From Shimia ponticola (lineage in GTDB: Bacteria; Pseudomonadota; Alphaproteobacteria; Rhodobacterales; Rhodobacteraceae): DNA of 64,000 bases. Position 1 is the stretch's first letter, and each line of letters opens with the position of its first letter. The position numbers and the translations under genes are program-made. The stretch lies in NCBI RefSeq assembly GCF_007995215.1, contig NZ_VCDK01000003.1, positions 1,178,001 to 1,242,000 on the forward strand, written 5' to 3'. The notes under the pieces were generated by a model. It was not told the DNA's origin and made no database searches. It saw only the letters and a list, made by a program, of their open reading frames with translations. Below are positions 54,470 through 62,120 of the stretch, one piece after another.

Positions 54470-55033
54470 CTATTCGTCGTCAAATAGCGGATCGATCCGC
54501 CGCTCGCGGAACCGCTTCAGGCGCACCGCAATCGCCCAGTAGATCGCAAACAGGATCAGGATCACGGCGATGTTGAAATACGGGATCAAACGCTGATCCG
54601 GTCCTTCGGCAGGGGTGATGGACAGCACGTTTGGAAAGATCGTCGGATAGTTCCAACGCCAGCCATAGTGACGCACGATGAACCACTGCTCGCCGGTTTG
54701 TTGGGACGCAGCGGTTGCGGCACGGGTCTGGATCGTATCCGAGTTGATCTTGAAATAGGGCGGCCAGCCAAAGACGCCGGTATCTTCGTTGCGGTATTCA
54801 ATCGGGCGCTCATTCGGGCGCACGGCACGGATGTAGCGAACATCGCGGCTCGCGGTTTCGCTCTCACCCGCGTCGGGCTGAGCATAGAACATGCGCGTCC
54901 AGCCGTTGAACGTGGTGATCCGGGTTTCCGCCTGAACGATCTGGACGATGTCGCGTTGCGGCAGGGTATAATGCAAAAAGATGGCCACGATCGCAAAAAA
55001 GAACAGCCGCAGCGCCCATTTGAAATAATACAT
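54470..55033 (-). CDS. DUF1523-like membrane protein
   Basis: The 187-residue product has an N-terminal membrane helix (YYFKWALRLFFFAIVAIFLHYTLP) and a C-terminal one (YFNIAVILILFAIYWAIAVRL), with a soluble part between. That part has QAETRITTFNGWTRMFYAQPD, RDVRYIRAVRPNERPIEYRNEDTGVFGWPPYFKINSDTIQ and HYGWRWNYPTIFPN. This pattern fits DUF1523 as I recall it; function is unknown. The middle part probably faces the periplasm. The ATG at 55033 begins the helix. It is eight bases from the preceding small membrane gene and is the last gene of the leftward cluster. Confidence 0.82.
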   Translation of the reverse strand: MYYFKWALRLFFFAIVAIFLHYTLPQRDIVQIVQAETRITTFNGWTRMFYAQPDAGESETASRDVRYIRAVRPNERPIEYRNEDTGVFGWPPYFKINSDTIQTRAATAASQQTGEQWFIVRHYGWRWNYPTIFPNVLSITPAEGPDQRLIPYFNIAVILILFAIYWAIAVRLKRFRERRIDPLFDDE

Positions 55034-55040
55034 CACACCC

Positions 55041-55304
55041 TCACGCGTAGTTCTGCCAGTAGAATAGTAACCCGACGAACACGATGGGGACCACATAGAC
55101 AAGCAGAATCAGCCAAAGTCTGAGCTTCTTGTCGAATTTCGCCATCTCTTCGCGCATCCAGACATCACGGTCGCCCACACGCAGATCGGCGCGCCACTGT
55201 TCGGTCAGCTTGTCCTTGCGTTTCGCACGAAGGTAAAACCCGATGCTCAGATACATCGCCGTGCATCCGATCAGGACCACACCAAGAAGTCTTATCAAGG
55301 CCAT
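55041..55304 (-). CDS. Small two-helix membrane protein
   Basis: The 87-residue product has an N-terminal membrane helix (IRLLGVVLIGCTAMYLSIGFYL), a charged middle (KRKDKLTEQWRADLRVGDRDVWMREEMAKFDKKLR) and a second helix (LWLILLVYVVPIVFVGLLFYW). No family is recognised. Its start overlaps the stop of the 464-residue gene by one base (TAATG), so translation is coupled. It is probably a membrane subunit of the same complex. Confidence 0.78.
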   Translation of the reverse strand: MALIRLLGVVLIGCTAMYLSIGFYLRAKRKDKLTEQWRADLRVGDRDVWMREEMAKFDKKLRLWLILLVYVVPIVFVGLLFYWQNYA

Positions 55305-56698
55305 TATCGTCTCCCCAATGCGCCCCAGGGACCGACGCGCGCGATCAGGTCCTCTTCCGGGGGCTGTGTGATGGTCTGGGCCTTGGCAGCACTCCAGGGA
55401 CCTTTTGCCCGGCGCGCAGGCATCTCTTCCATCGGCGCGTCAAAGCCAAAGAGCGCTGCCCGCGCACCCGCCTTATCCGCCAGATATTCCCGTTCCAGGA
55501 AGCGCGAGACAAATTCCTTCTTTGCGTCCGGCCACGTGGCGTAGCGGTCGTAAAACAGTTCCTTGTGGCAGATGAATAGCTGCCGCGCATCCAGCGGAGC
55601 GAGTTCAGCCAGCAGACGGTTCACCAAATCCGCATCCGGCACATCCGCGGCCCGCAACGCATAGAAATAGGCCGGGTGATCCGCGTCAATCCGGGGCCAC
55701 GCGCCCCCTTCTACCGCCCAACGCCGCAACGCCGCCAGACCGTGATAGGCCTCTGGTAAATCGCCCGAGAACTGCCGGGCCAGCGCGCGCAACTGCCGCC
55801 TGTCCGGATCGCTGAGATCGACGTTTGATTCAGCAGCGTGGTTGATCAAGATAAAGTCCATCTTCTGCTGCAGGATTGCACCGGCATCCAGCCCGCGCGC
55901 CTCGACAATCGGTTCCGCCAAGCCATTCAAAACGAGGAACTTGGCAATCGCCGCGCGGTCCTCCATGGAAAACACGAACTTCGTCGGCACGGCGTCCTTG
56001 TTCAGGTCCCCCGCCGCAATCACAGCCGGATGCTCAACATCGCGGAATACGTAAACCCCGCCGAAATGCGCCGACCAGAAATTGCCCTGCTCGAACACCA
56101 TCTTCTTCAGCGTCACGGGGTTGCGGATCACATCACCCGTTTTCTTGGCCATCGTAATCATGTCTGCGATCAGGACATCGTCGTACCAGGCATCTGGCTC
56201 TGACGTGAAAGTGTTGATCATCTGACCCAGCTTCGTCGCGTTGGCCACGGTGTCCTTGGTCGTGTCTGCCTCAATCCTGATCTGCCGGATATCGAACAGA
56301 CGCGCCGGGCTGGACATATCGAACACGCTGTTCACGAGTTCCCCCGCCACGGCATCCTGCGCAGTCAGAGCAAAAAGCTCGGTCTCGTTCGCCTCGATGA
56401 AATCCCGCAGCACCGACCGCGACGTCGAAAACTGCGCCTCAAGCAACGGCGCGCGTTTCTGATCGAGTGTCAGCAAAATGAACTGCCGGTTCACGCCCGC
56501 ATGGTTCAGGTACATCCGGTCCCCGAACTCCGCCCCGATCTCGGGTGAGTAGCCCGAGATGTCGACGTGGAAATCAGTCAGCGTCGTGCGCTTGCCCGTC
56601 AGATGCTCCAACGCCCGGTTATACCGTTCCACCAGGGCCGAGGACGTCACATGCACAAGGTTGCCATACATCAACCCGCGTTCGATCAGGCGTTTCAC
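55304..56698 (-). CDS. DUF6638-like soluble protein
   Basis: The 464-residue product fits DUF6638 as I recall it. It begins MKRLIERGLMYGNLVHVTSSALVERYNRAL and has LTDFHVDISGYSPEIGAEFGDRMYLNHAGVNRQFILL near residue 40 and MDFILINHAAESNVDL near residue 280. No signal peptide or membrane helix is seen. The C-terminus carries a basic, Ala-rich region (MPARRAKGPWSAAKAQ). No catalytic motif is seen. It overlaps the 119-residue membrane gene by four bases and the 87-residue gene by one, placing it in the tightly coupled core of the cluster. Confidence 0.82.
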   Translation of the reverse strand: MKRLIERGLMYGNLVHVTSSALVERYNRALEHLTGKRTTLTDFHVDISGYSPEIGAEFGDRMYLNHAGVNRQFILLTLDQKRAPLLEAQFSTSRSVLRDFIEANETELFALTAQDAVAGELVNSVFDMSSPARLFDIRQIRIEADTTKDTVANATKLGQMINTFTSEPDAWYDDVLIADMITMAKKTGDVIRNPVTLKKMVFEQGNFWSAHFGGVYVFRDVEHPAVIAAGDLNKDAVPTKFVFSMEDRAAIAKFLVLNGLAEPIVEARGLDAGAILQQKMDFILINHAAESNVDLSDPDRRQLRALARQFSGDLPEAYHGLAALRRWAVEGGAWPRIDADHPAYFYALRAADVPDADLVNRLLAELAPLDARQLFICHKELFYDRYATWPDAKKEFVSRFLEREYLADKAGARAALFGFDAPMEEMPARRAKGPWSAAKAQTITQPPEEDLIARVGPWGALGRR

Positions 56699-57054
56699 AG
56701 ATCAGGCCTCCAATGTTGAGGCTGCATTGCCAGTTGGAGCAGGACCACCGGCCCCCAGATCAGCGCCGTCTGCGCAGCAACCGAGACCAGATGGCCGACA
56801 CCGGTCAGAAGCAACGATAGCGGCGTTCCCTGCCAGACGTACAGGCCTGCAAGCACCACAGCGGCGAGCACAACCATTGTGAGCGACGAAATCAAAAGGT
56901 TCACCCCGAGCCCCGGCATCGACTGCGGCAATTCCTGCGCCAACCGATGCGGCACCCAGAAGGCCACGCCAACAAGGATGACCATCGGCAGGATCAGTTC
57001 GACCGAAAACAGGGCTGACGCCCCCAGATCAACTGCCAGATCATCCTCGCTCAC
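56695..57054 (-). CDS. Membrane protein with three or four helices
   Basis: The 119-residue product has hydrophobic segments VELILPMVILVGVAFWVPHRL, NLLISSLTMVVLAAVVLAGLYVW and SVAAQTALIWGPVVLLQLAMQ, with a short acidic N-terminus. No known family is recognised. It overlaps both flanking genes by four bases (ATGA), so it is likely made in step with them. It is probably an inner-membrane part of the unknown complex. Confidence 0.75.
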   Translation of the reverse strand: MSEDDLAVDLGASALFSVELILPMVILVGVAFWVPHRLAQELPQSMPGLGVNLLISSLTMVVLAAVVLAGLYVWQGTPLSLLLTGVGHLVSVAAQTALIWGPVVLLQLAMQPQHWRPDL

Positions 57055-57365
57055 GTCTCACTCTCCTCCCGCCGGATCGCCCGCTGGGCTGAGATCACAT
57101 ATGTGATCATCAACATCGGAAGCCAAATCACAGACGAAATCGCCGCCCAATAAAGCGCGATTAGAATGGTCGAATTCTCGCCCTGCCCGCCCACGGCAGA
57201 GATCCACACGCCCTGCCACAAAACAACCGTGGCCAGGGTCCACCCAATCACCCAGGCCGACCCAACCGCAAACGCCCTCCGCGTCCGAGGCCGATCCTTC
57301 CCACCCCGCAGCCCGAAGTAAAACGCAATGCCCACCGGCATCCCAATTGTGAACAAGATCAGCAT
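57051..57365 (-). CDS. Membrane protein with three helices
   Basis: The 104-residue product has segments MLILFTIGMPVGIAFYFGLRGG, AFAVGSAWVIGWTLATVVLWQGVW and ILIALYWAAISSVIWLPMLMITYVI. The ATG at 57365 is chosen; the open frame runs 32 codons farther but into repeat DNA. No family is recognised. It is first in a run of coupled genes (57365 down to 54470). Confidence 0.72.
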   Translation of the reverse strand: MLILFTIGMPVGIAFYFGLRGGKDRPRTRRAFAVGSAWVIGWTLATVVLWQGVWISAVGGQGENSTILIALYWAAISSVIWLPMLMITYVISAQRAIRREESET

Positions 57366-57445
57366 CCTAGCCTCCCCACGCCCCGGGCTTGACCTGGGAC
57401 GCGAGCCAATGCTTGCCACCCTTGGCACCCCACTACCGACCGTCT

Positions 57446-57588
57446 GGCCCGGTGGAACCACCGGGCCGCGCCCGACCTCCCCCCGGAGGGCGCTCCGGCG
57501 ATGCTGCGCGCAGCATGTCCGACATGCATGCTTAGATGTGCCACATCAGAACCCACGCCCCGAACGCCCTCCAGGTCGGGCGCGGCCC
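57446..57588. repeat. Long GC-rich palindromic repeat, copy A
   Basis: The small hairpin GGCCCGGTGG-AA-CCACCGGGCC (57446-57467) overlaps a long one. The 16-base arm GGGCCGCGCCCGACCT (57463-57478) matches AGGTCGGGCGCGGCCC (57573-57588). Inside it, GGAGGGCG (57485-57492) pairs with CGCCCTCC (57565-57572), with a C6 bulge. The loop holds a perfect 16-base palindrome ATGCTGCGCGCAGCAT (57501-57516) and GATGTG-C-CACATC (57535-57547). It lies between the ATPase gene and the membrane genes; nothing else was seen in 57366-57701 except a REP-like GCCCCGGGCTTGACCTGGGAC (57380-57400). Confidence 0.85.
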
Positions 57589-57701
57589 TATCCACACAAA
57601 TCTGCGGTAGGACGGGTTTCAACTCCCCAAAGGCCGCCCAACAATGGCTTTCCCAATGATCGCCCACACGCTTTGCAACAAGGCTAAACCATACCACGAT
57701 C

Positions 57702-59864
57702 TTAACCCGTCGCATCTCGTTCATGTTTCTCAACAAAGGCTTCGATCGACCCATAATCATTCGCAACATGACGCTGGACGCTGGTCATCATCTTGCTTCC
57801 CCGCTCAGGCCACCCGTGGGCTTCAAACATTTCAGCCATTCCCCCGAATACGGATTTTGCGATTTGAGATATCGCTTTGGCGTCCCAGCCCGGCTCTTTG
57901 CCCCCATCTTTGGAAGCGATGACAGCATTCGATGTCCGTTTCCCTTCCAACCACCGTCGCTTCGCCTCTTCCTGACGCCCGTAATCCCGCACCATGCCCT
58001 CAATCGCGACCTCGTCGGACTTATCCGCGTACCGGAACTCAGAATCCGCGTAGCGGTTGATTTCCTGGATCACCATGTCGGTCGTGATCGGCACGCGCAG
58101 TTCGGCAATCATCGCCTTTTTGGTGTCGTAATCTTTCCGCAGGAACAGCTCGGGGTTTTCCATCCACTCATCCGGCAGCTCAAAATCCATCGCGCGGACC
58201 TTCACCGCATCGGTGATGTTCTTGATCGCGCGCCCGGTAAACCGCTCATCCGCTTCCTGAATACCCTTCAGATAGGTCCCCATCTTGGCCAGCGTATCAA
58301 GCTCACCAATCTGCCCATGGACGCGGTCGAACACCTCAAGCAGCCCCGCCTCAGCCGGGCGATTGTGTTTCTCAAATGACGCCGCCACCGCTGACTTGAT
58401 CTCTTGCGCGCTCATCAGGTCATGGTCGCCCACGGGGATGCCGTGGTTCTTGCCCATAAGCAGGGCGAGGATGTCGATGTAATCCTCCCGCGTTTGCGGC
58501 CCGTCGACGAGGAACCGTGCCCCGGCCCGCTGGCGCAGTGCGTCATCCACATTCTCGGGATAGTTCGAGAACATTCCAAATGTGCAGTTCCCCCGCACAA
58601 CCGTGTTCGCCCCAGCAAAGCTCTCCATCAGCACAGCAGTAATCTCCAACTGCCCCGCCGAAGACTGCCGGTCCCCACGTTTGCCCGCCAACTGATCAAT
58701 ATCATCAATCGTGCCAAACCCGATCACGCCGGGATCAATCACGTTGTTGATAAACGCCTTCGCATTCTGCCCCGACTTACCCTGATAGCTGTCGATATTG
58801 TCCGTGCTCAGGTTCTGGTAGCGGAACGGATAGCCCGCCACGGCGCAGTAATCATTGATCATCCCCGCCATCATCTGGATCAACGTCGTCTTGCCAGTCC
58901 CCGGCGCGCCGTCACCCATGAAGGTAAAGATAAACCCACCCAGTTCCGCGAACGGGTTCAGCCGCCGGTCAAAGTCATAGGCCATCAACATCTTCGCCAG
59001 CTTCATCGCCTGATATTTGGCGATGTGGTTGCCCACGACCTCATGCGGTTTCTTGAAGGTCATGGTCAGCTTGGACCCCTTGGCCTTCGTGGCAGGCTGG
59101 AACCCCCGGATGGGAAAATCATCCGCCTCGACATGCCAAGCAGCCTCTTCAAACGCCGCCAGCCGCGGCGCGGTTGACGCCCGCGCCGCGACCTTGGCCA
59201 TCAGCTGCTCGGCAAAGGCCAAAACCACAGCGACCAGAGCCTGATCATCCGGCGCGTGGGTCTCGATGTCCTGATCCAACTCCCAAAGCACGCCCTGCAA
59301 GGCGAGCGGGGCATTCTCCAGCAGGATCTCCTCCACATCCCCGACCTCAACCGTGGCCTCGGACGCGTGTGGTGCCAGCAGGAACGCCGTAGCCGAGCCA
59401 AACACAAAGAGCGTGATCAACGCCTCAGCCTGCAGCAACTCCCCAAACTCGGCGCGCTTCGCCGGTGCCAATGACCCGGCGAGGTTCTCACGCTTCAGCG
59501 CCCCTAACTCTGTCCTTTCACCAAAGGCTTCACCCACTGCAAAGGCAATGGCCAGCGCGCGGCGCAAGGCATGCATCACTGTGGCCTGCAATGGCGACGT
59601 CAACGCATCATCATCATCCGCCCCCTCAATCGTCGCCCGCAACTGCACCGCCCCGGACGCAACACGCCGGCGCGTCGTCAGCCCAACGGTCGTCGACCGA
59701 AATCGCCGCCCGCTCGAAACACCAGGTGATCGCTCAACCGCCACCTCCTTGGCCGTCGCAATCCGCGGCGCATGATCGAACCCGTCCAGAAGGGACAAAG
59801 CCGCCGCATAATGCCCGCGAATGTCCTCTTCCCGCAGTTCCATCTGATCCGACGCCTGGCTCAT
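57702..59864 (-). CDS. AAA-family ATPase of unknown system
   Basis: The 720-residue product has a long helical N-terminal part (to about 270), then an AAA ATPase domain. Walker A is at 317-327 (GDGAPGTGKTT, Lys325). The Walker B-like strand is IGFGTIDDIDQLAG at 381-394, with D-D-I-D where DE is common. The second region of homology appears as ALRQRAGARFLVDGP with arginine-finger candidates. A helical C-terminal part follows (EINRYADSEFRYADKSDEVAIEGMVRDYGRQ). Remodelling or unfolding of partner proteins is likely for such a fold, but no partner is known. It lies upstream of the membrane-gene run, separated by repeat DNA. Confidence 0.86.
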   Translation of the reverse strand: MSQASDQMELREEDIRGHYAAALSLLDGFDHAPRIATAKEVAVERSPGVSSGRRFRSTTVGLTTRRRVASGAVQLRATIEGADDDDALTSPLQATVMHALRRALAIAFAVGEAFGERTELGALKRENLAGSLAPAKRAEFGELLQAEALITLFVFGSATAFLLAPHASEATVEVGDVEEILLENAPLALQGVLWELDQDIETHAPDDQALVAVVLAFAEQLMAKVAARASTAPRLAAFEEAAWHVEADDFPIRGFQPATKAKGSKLTMTFKKPHEVVGNHIAKYQAMKLAKMLMAYDFDRRLNPFAELGGFIFTFMGDGAPGTGKTTLIQMMAGMINDYCAVAGYPFRYQNLSTDNIDSYQGKSGQNAKAFINNVIDPGVIGFGTIDDIDQLAGKRGDRQSSAGQLEITAVLMESFAGANTVVRGNCTFGMFSNYPENVDDALRQRAGARFLVDGPQTREDYIDILALLMGKNHGIPVGDHDLMSAQEIKSAVAASFEKHNRPAEAGLLEVFDRVHGQIGELDTLAKMGTYLKGIQEADERFTGRAIKNITDAVKVRAMDFELPDEWMENPELFLRKDYDTKKAMIAELRVPITTDMVIQEINRYADSEFRYADKSDEVAIEGMVRDYGRQEEAKRRWLEGKRTSNAVIASKDGGKEPGWDAKAISQIAKSVFGGMAEMFEAHGWPERGSKMMTSVQRHVANDYGSIEAFVEKHERDATG

Positions 59865-59871
59865 GCCCCAA

Positions 59872-59902
59872 TCCTTCTATGTTTCAAAAATACTCAAATC
59901 CG
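59872..59902 (+). repeat. Dispersed 24-bp repeat, copy 4
   Basis: Same core and AAATCC extension as copy 1. It lies between the divergent starts of the ATPase gene and the CIA30-like gene, so unlike the other three copies it is not after a stop codon on its strand. Confidence 0.85.
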
Positions 59903-59957
59903 ACGTGGCCACCCGCGCAGCCTTGCCCAAACCGGGCGCAACCTTAGCTGACTGCCC

Positions 59958-60482
59958 ATGAAAACCGCAGCACTTCTGGCCCTGTTGGCCATTCCAACTC
60001 TGACCGAGGCTCAAATGATCTTCGAAGACTTCCAAACCGCACAGGACTGGGTCTACGTTGCCGATGGTGTGATGGGCGGCGTCAGCCAAGGCACTGCCCG
60101 CCTGACCGACGATGGCGCGGTCCACCTCACCGGGCAGGTCAGCACGGCGAATAACGGCGGCTTTATTCAAGTCCGCCGCCGGTTCGACACGCCGTGGCCC
60201 GACACAGCCACCGGCTTGCGTCTCAGCGTGAAGGGCAACGGAGAACCCTACTACGTCTTCCTTCGTGTCCCCAACATGGCGCGGCGCTGGTATTCGTATC
60301 GGCAGCCTTTTGAGACAACGGGCGAGTGGACGGAAGTCACGCTGCCTTTCGCTGGCTTCACTGCTTCGCATGATGGAATGCCCGAAACTTTCGATCCGAC
60401 AGAGGTCTACAGCATCGGCCTTGTCGCCTATGGTGCGGATTTCGACGCTGATCTCAGCGTCAGGCAAATCGACCTCTACTAG
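59958..60482 (+). CDS. CIA30-like secreted protein
   Basis: The 174-residue product has a signal peptide (MKTAALLALLAIPTLTEAQ), then a beta-sandwich of the CIA30 type: FEDFQTAQDWVYVADGVMGGVSQGTARL, GGFIQVRRRFD, RLSVKGNGEPYYVFLRV, WTEVTLPFAGF and EVYSIGLVAYG. This domain, named from a complex I assembly factor, binds sugars or proteins in bacterial relatives. It is on the strand opposite the surrounding cluster, with its start near repeat copy 4 and its stop two bases from the converging stop at 60485. Confidence 0.85.
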   Translation: MKTAALLALLAIPTLTEAQMIFEDFQTAQDWVYVADGVMGGVSQGTARLTDDGAVHLTGQVSTANNGGFIQVRRRFDTPWPDTATGLRLSVKGNGEPYYVFLRVPNMARRWYSYRQPFETTGEWTEVTLPFAGFTASHDGMPETFDPTEVYSIGLVAYGADFDADLSVRQIDLY

Positions 60483-60484
60483 CG

Positions 60485-61597
60485 TCATACCCGCATCACC
60501 CGCCCACCGGGCGACACCACAAACTTACGCACATCGCTGAACCCCGGCGGCTTTTGATCCTCCAAGACCTGAAACCCCCGCGCGGGCAGGATGATCGACC
60601 GCTCGGTCGCGGTCGTGCCGGTCTCGGCCCCGCGCCCAGCGAAGGGATCAAGCGCAAAGACCTCGCGCTCAACCCGTCCAAACCAGCCGCTCTTCTCCAT
60701 CTCGACCCGCTCGGACTTCAGGTCCTCGGTCGTCCAGACCAGCGCCCAGTCCTCGCCCTCAGGCGATTGCGCATCAACCAACACCTGCCGCAACGGCCCC
60801 GCCTGCTCGGTAAAGGCCGACGAATACATCGGTCCCAGATGAATACGCCGCAACCGTTTCGGGTGCAGGTCATCAAAATCCTGATCAAAGCCCCGCGCAA
60901 TCGTCAGCAGCTTCAGATCGCCCTGCGCCTGAGCCGTCAGATGCGCCTGCACCTCGGGCCAACGCCGGTCATCCTTGGGCAGCGCGGTGCGCCCCGTATC
61001 CTCAAGGTCCATGAGGTACACGGTCGGCAGATTGATCTGACTGTCGTAGACCGCCCAATGCACCAAAAACCGCCGCCGCGCATCGCGGCCTTCGCCCTCA
61101 TTGCCTAGCCAGACCGTATCCGGGTCATTCCGCACCCAGAACAAATGCCCACGCGCCAATTCCTCGTAATAGAGCCTTTGTGACAGCGCGAATTGCAGCT
61201 TGGTCGGCACCTCATGCTCGCCCACGATTTTGGCGACCATCTCGGATTTCAGAGCCTCGACCGACTGCGTCCCCGACAGATGGCGGTCCACCTGCGCCGC
61301 GTCCACAGCCATCTCCATCAACTCCGCGGCAATCGGAAACCCGCTCTCGCGCCGGTCAAAGCTCAGCTTACCCGCTCGCGCCACACGCCCGGCAAAGAGG
61401 TATTTGTGGCCCAGCGCCCGGAACGTGTAGGTCAGCCCCACAAGGTAGCGCCCCAGCACCTCGACCTCTTGCTTGGTTAGGGTCCCCTCCGCCTCCATCA
61501 TCCCCGCAACACGGGTCAAATGCTGCGTGATGCGCTCGAACTTCTTGAAGTAGCGACGCGTGACGCGGGTGTCGTGGATGTTGGTGGTGTCAGTCAT
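60485..61597 (-). CDS. Conserved hypothetical protein, 370 residues
   Basis: I do not recognise a family with certainty. The ATG at 61597 starts MTDTTNIHDTRVTRRYFKKFERITQHL. A helical N-terminal half has TYTFRALGHKYLFAGRVARAG and EVPTKLQFALSQRLYYEELARGHLFWVRNDPDTVWLG. The C-terminal half has PTVYLMDLEDTGRTALPKDD, LRRIHLGPMYSSAFTEQ and EDWALVWTTEDLKSERVE, which looks like a beta-rich domain. No signal or membrane helix is seen. A small membrane ORF ends two bases upstream. It is transcribed with the cluster and probably belongs to it. Confidence 0.75.
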   Translation of the reverse strand: MTDTTNIHDTRVTRRYFKKFERITQHLTRVAGMMEAEGTLTKQEVEVLGRYLVGLTYTFRALGHKYLFAGRVARAGKLSFDRRESGFPIAAELMEMAVDAAQVDRHLSGTQSVEALKSEMVAKIVGEHEVPTKLQFALSQRLYYEELARGHLFWVRNDPDTVWLGNEGEGRDARRRFLVHWAVYDSQINLPTVYLMDLEDTGRTALPKDDRRWPEVQAHLTAQAQGDLKLLTIARGFDQDFDDLHPKRLRRIHLGPMYSSAFTEQAGPLRQVLVDAQSPEGEDWALVWTTEDLKSERVEMEKSGWFGRVEREVFALDPFAGRGAETGTTATERSIILPARGFQVLEDQKPPGFSDVRKFVVSPGGRVMRV

Positions 61598-61599
61598 GG

Positions 61600-61824
61600 T
61601 CAAGAAATCACTCTGCGAAATGCAGTAGCCAATGCGTCTCGCGATGCATGCATGAAGCTGTTCAAAACGAATACGAGGCCGAGGCAAAACCAAAAATGGG
61701 ATGTAATCAAGCAGCCAACACCTAAGAAGCAGACTGCCCAAAGCATATTGCTGCGCGCTGTTTCAAACGGTTGCTTTACTTCGGCCTTTTTCGTCAACTG
61801 TTCGCCCCAATTCGCACCCAGCAT
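61600..61824 (-). CDS. Possible small membrane protein
   Basis: The 74-residue product has a basic N-terminus and one or two membrane helices (NMLWAVCFLGVGCLITSHFWFCLGLVFVLNSF) followed by a basic tail. Its stop is two bases from the start of the 370-residue gene, and the local GC content is clearly lower than that of flanking genes. The ATG at 61824 lacks a visible ribosome binding site, and no homologue is recalled, so it may be a chance frame. Confidence 0.4.
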   Translation of the reverse strand: MLGANWGEQLTKKAEVKQPFETARSNMLWAVCFLGVGCLITSHFWFCLGLVFVLNSFMHASRDALATAFRRVIS

Positions 61825-61847
61825 CGAGAACAGTTCTGCAGAGCTGA

Positions 61848-61993
61848 GGGCCGCGCCCGACCCTGGGTGGGCGCTCGGAACGAAGCTTCAACCCCAGCAG
61901 CCCAAAACATCCAAGACGGTCTTGCTGCCGACAACACCGCCATGCGCCCTCCCGGGGGGCGGGTCGGGCGCGGTCCGGTGGTTTCCACCGGGC
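61848..61993. repeat. Long GC-rich palindromic repeat, copy B (reverse orientation)
   Basis: GGGCCGCGCCCGACCC (61848-61863) pairs with GGGTCGGGCGCGGTCC (61961-61976) with one G-T pair. Inside it, GGGTGGGCG (61865-61873) pairs with CGCCCTCCC (61945-61953) with one mismatch. The short TCCGGTGG-TTT-CCACCGGGC hairpin (61974-61993) follows. The arms closely match copy A in opposite orientation, while the loop sequences differ. Confidence 0.83.
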
Positions 61994-62045
61994 GAAAGGG
62001 TGAAACGAGGTGCTTCACGTTCGGCCTATCCGCTTGTGGTGCGAG

Positions 62046-62066
62046 GTCCCGGGTCATGCCCGGGAC
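62046..62066. repeat. REP-like palindrome GTCCCGGG-N5-CCCGGGAC
   Basis: Perfect 8-bp arms (62046-62053 and 62059-62066) around TCATG. Similar short GC palindromes with a TCA/TGA centre are common in alphaproteobacterial gaps. Confidence 0.75.
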
Positions 62067-62086
62067 GGGTGGATAAAGTGATTCAC

Positions 62087-62107
62087 GCCCCGGACTTGAT
62101 CCGGGGC
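62087..62107. repeat. REP-like palindrome GCCCCGGA-N5-TCCGGGGC
   Basis: Perfect 8-bp arms around CTTGA, 20 bases after the previous palindrome. The two form a pair just downstream of the coiled-coil gene stop and may end its transcript. Confidence 0.75.
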
Positions 62108-62120
62108 CTCAACCTCAGTC

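Noticed and set aside
59877-60488. A 203-codon minus-strand frame opposite the CIA30-like gene
   Set aside because: The plus-strand gene has a signal peptide and domain motifs, and the minus frame has none and runs into repeat copy 4.
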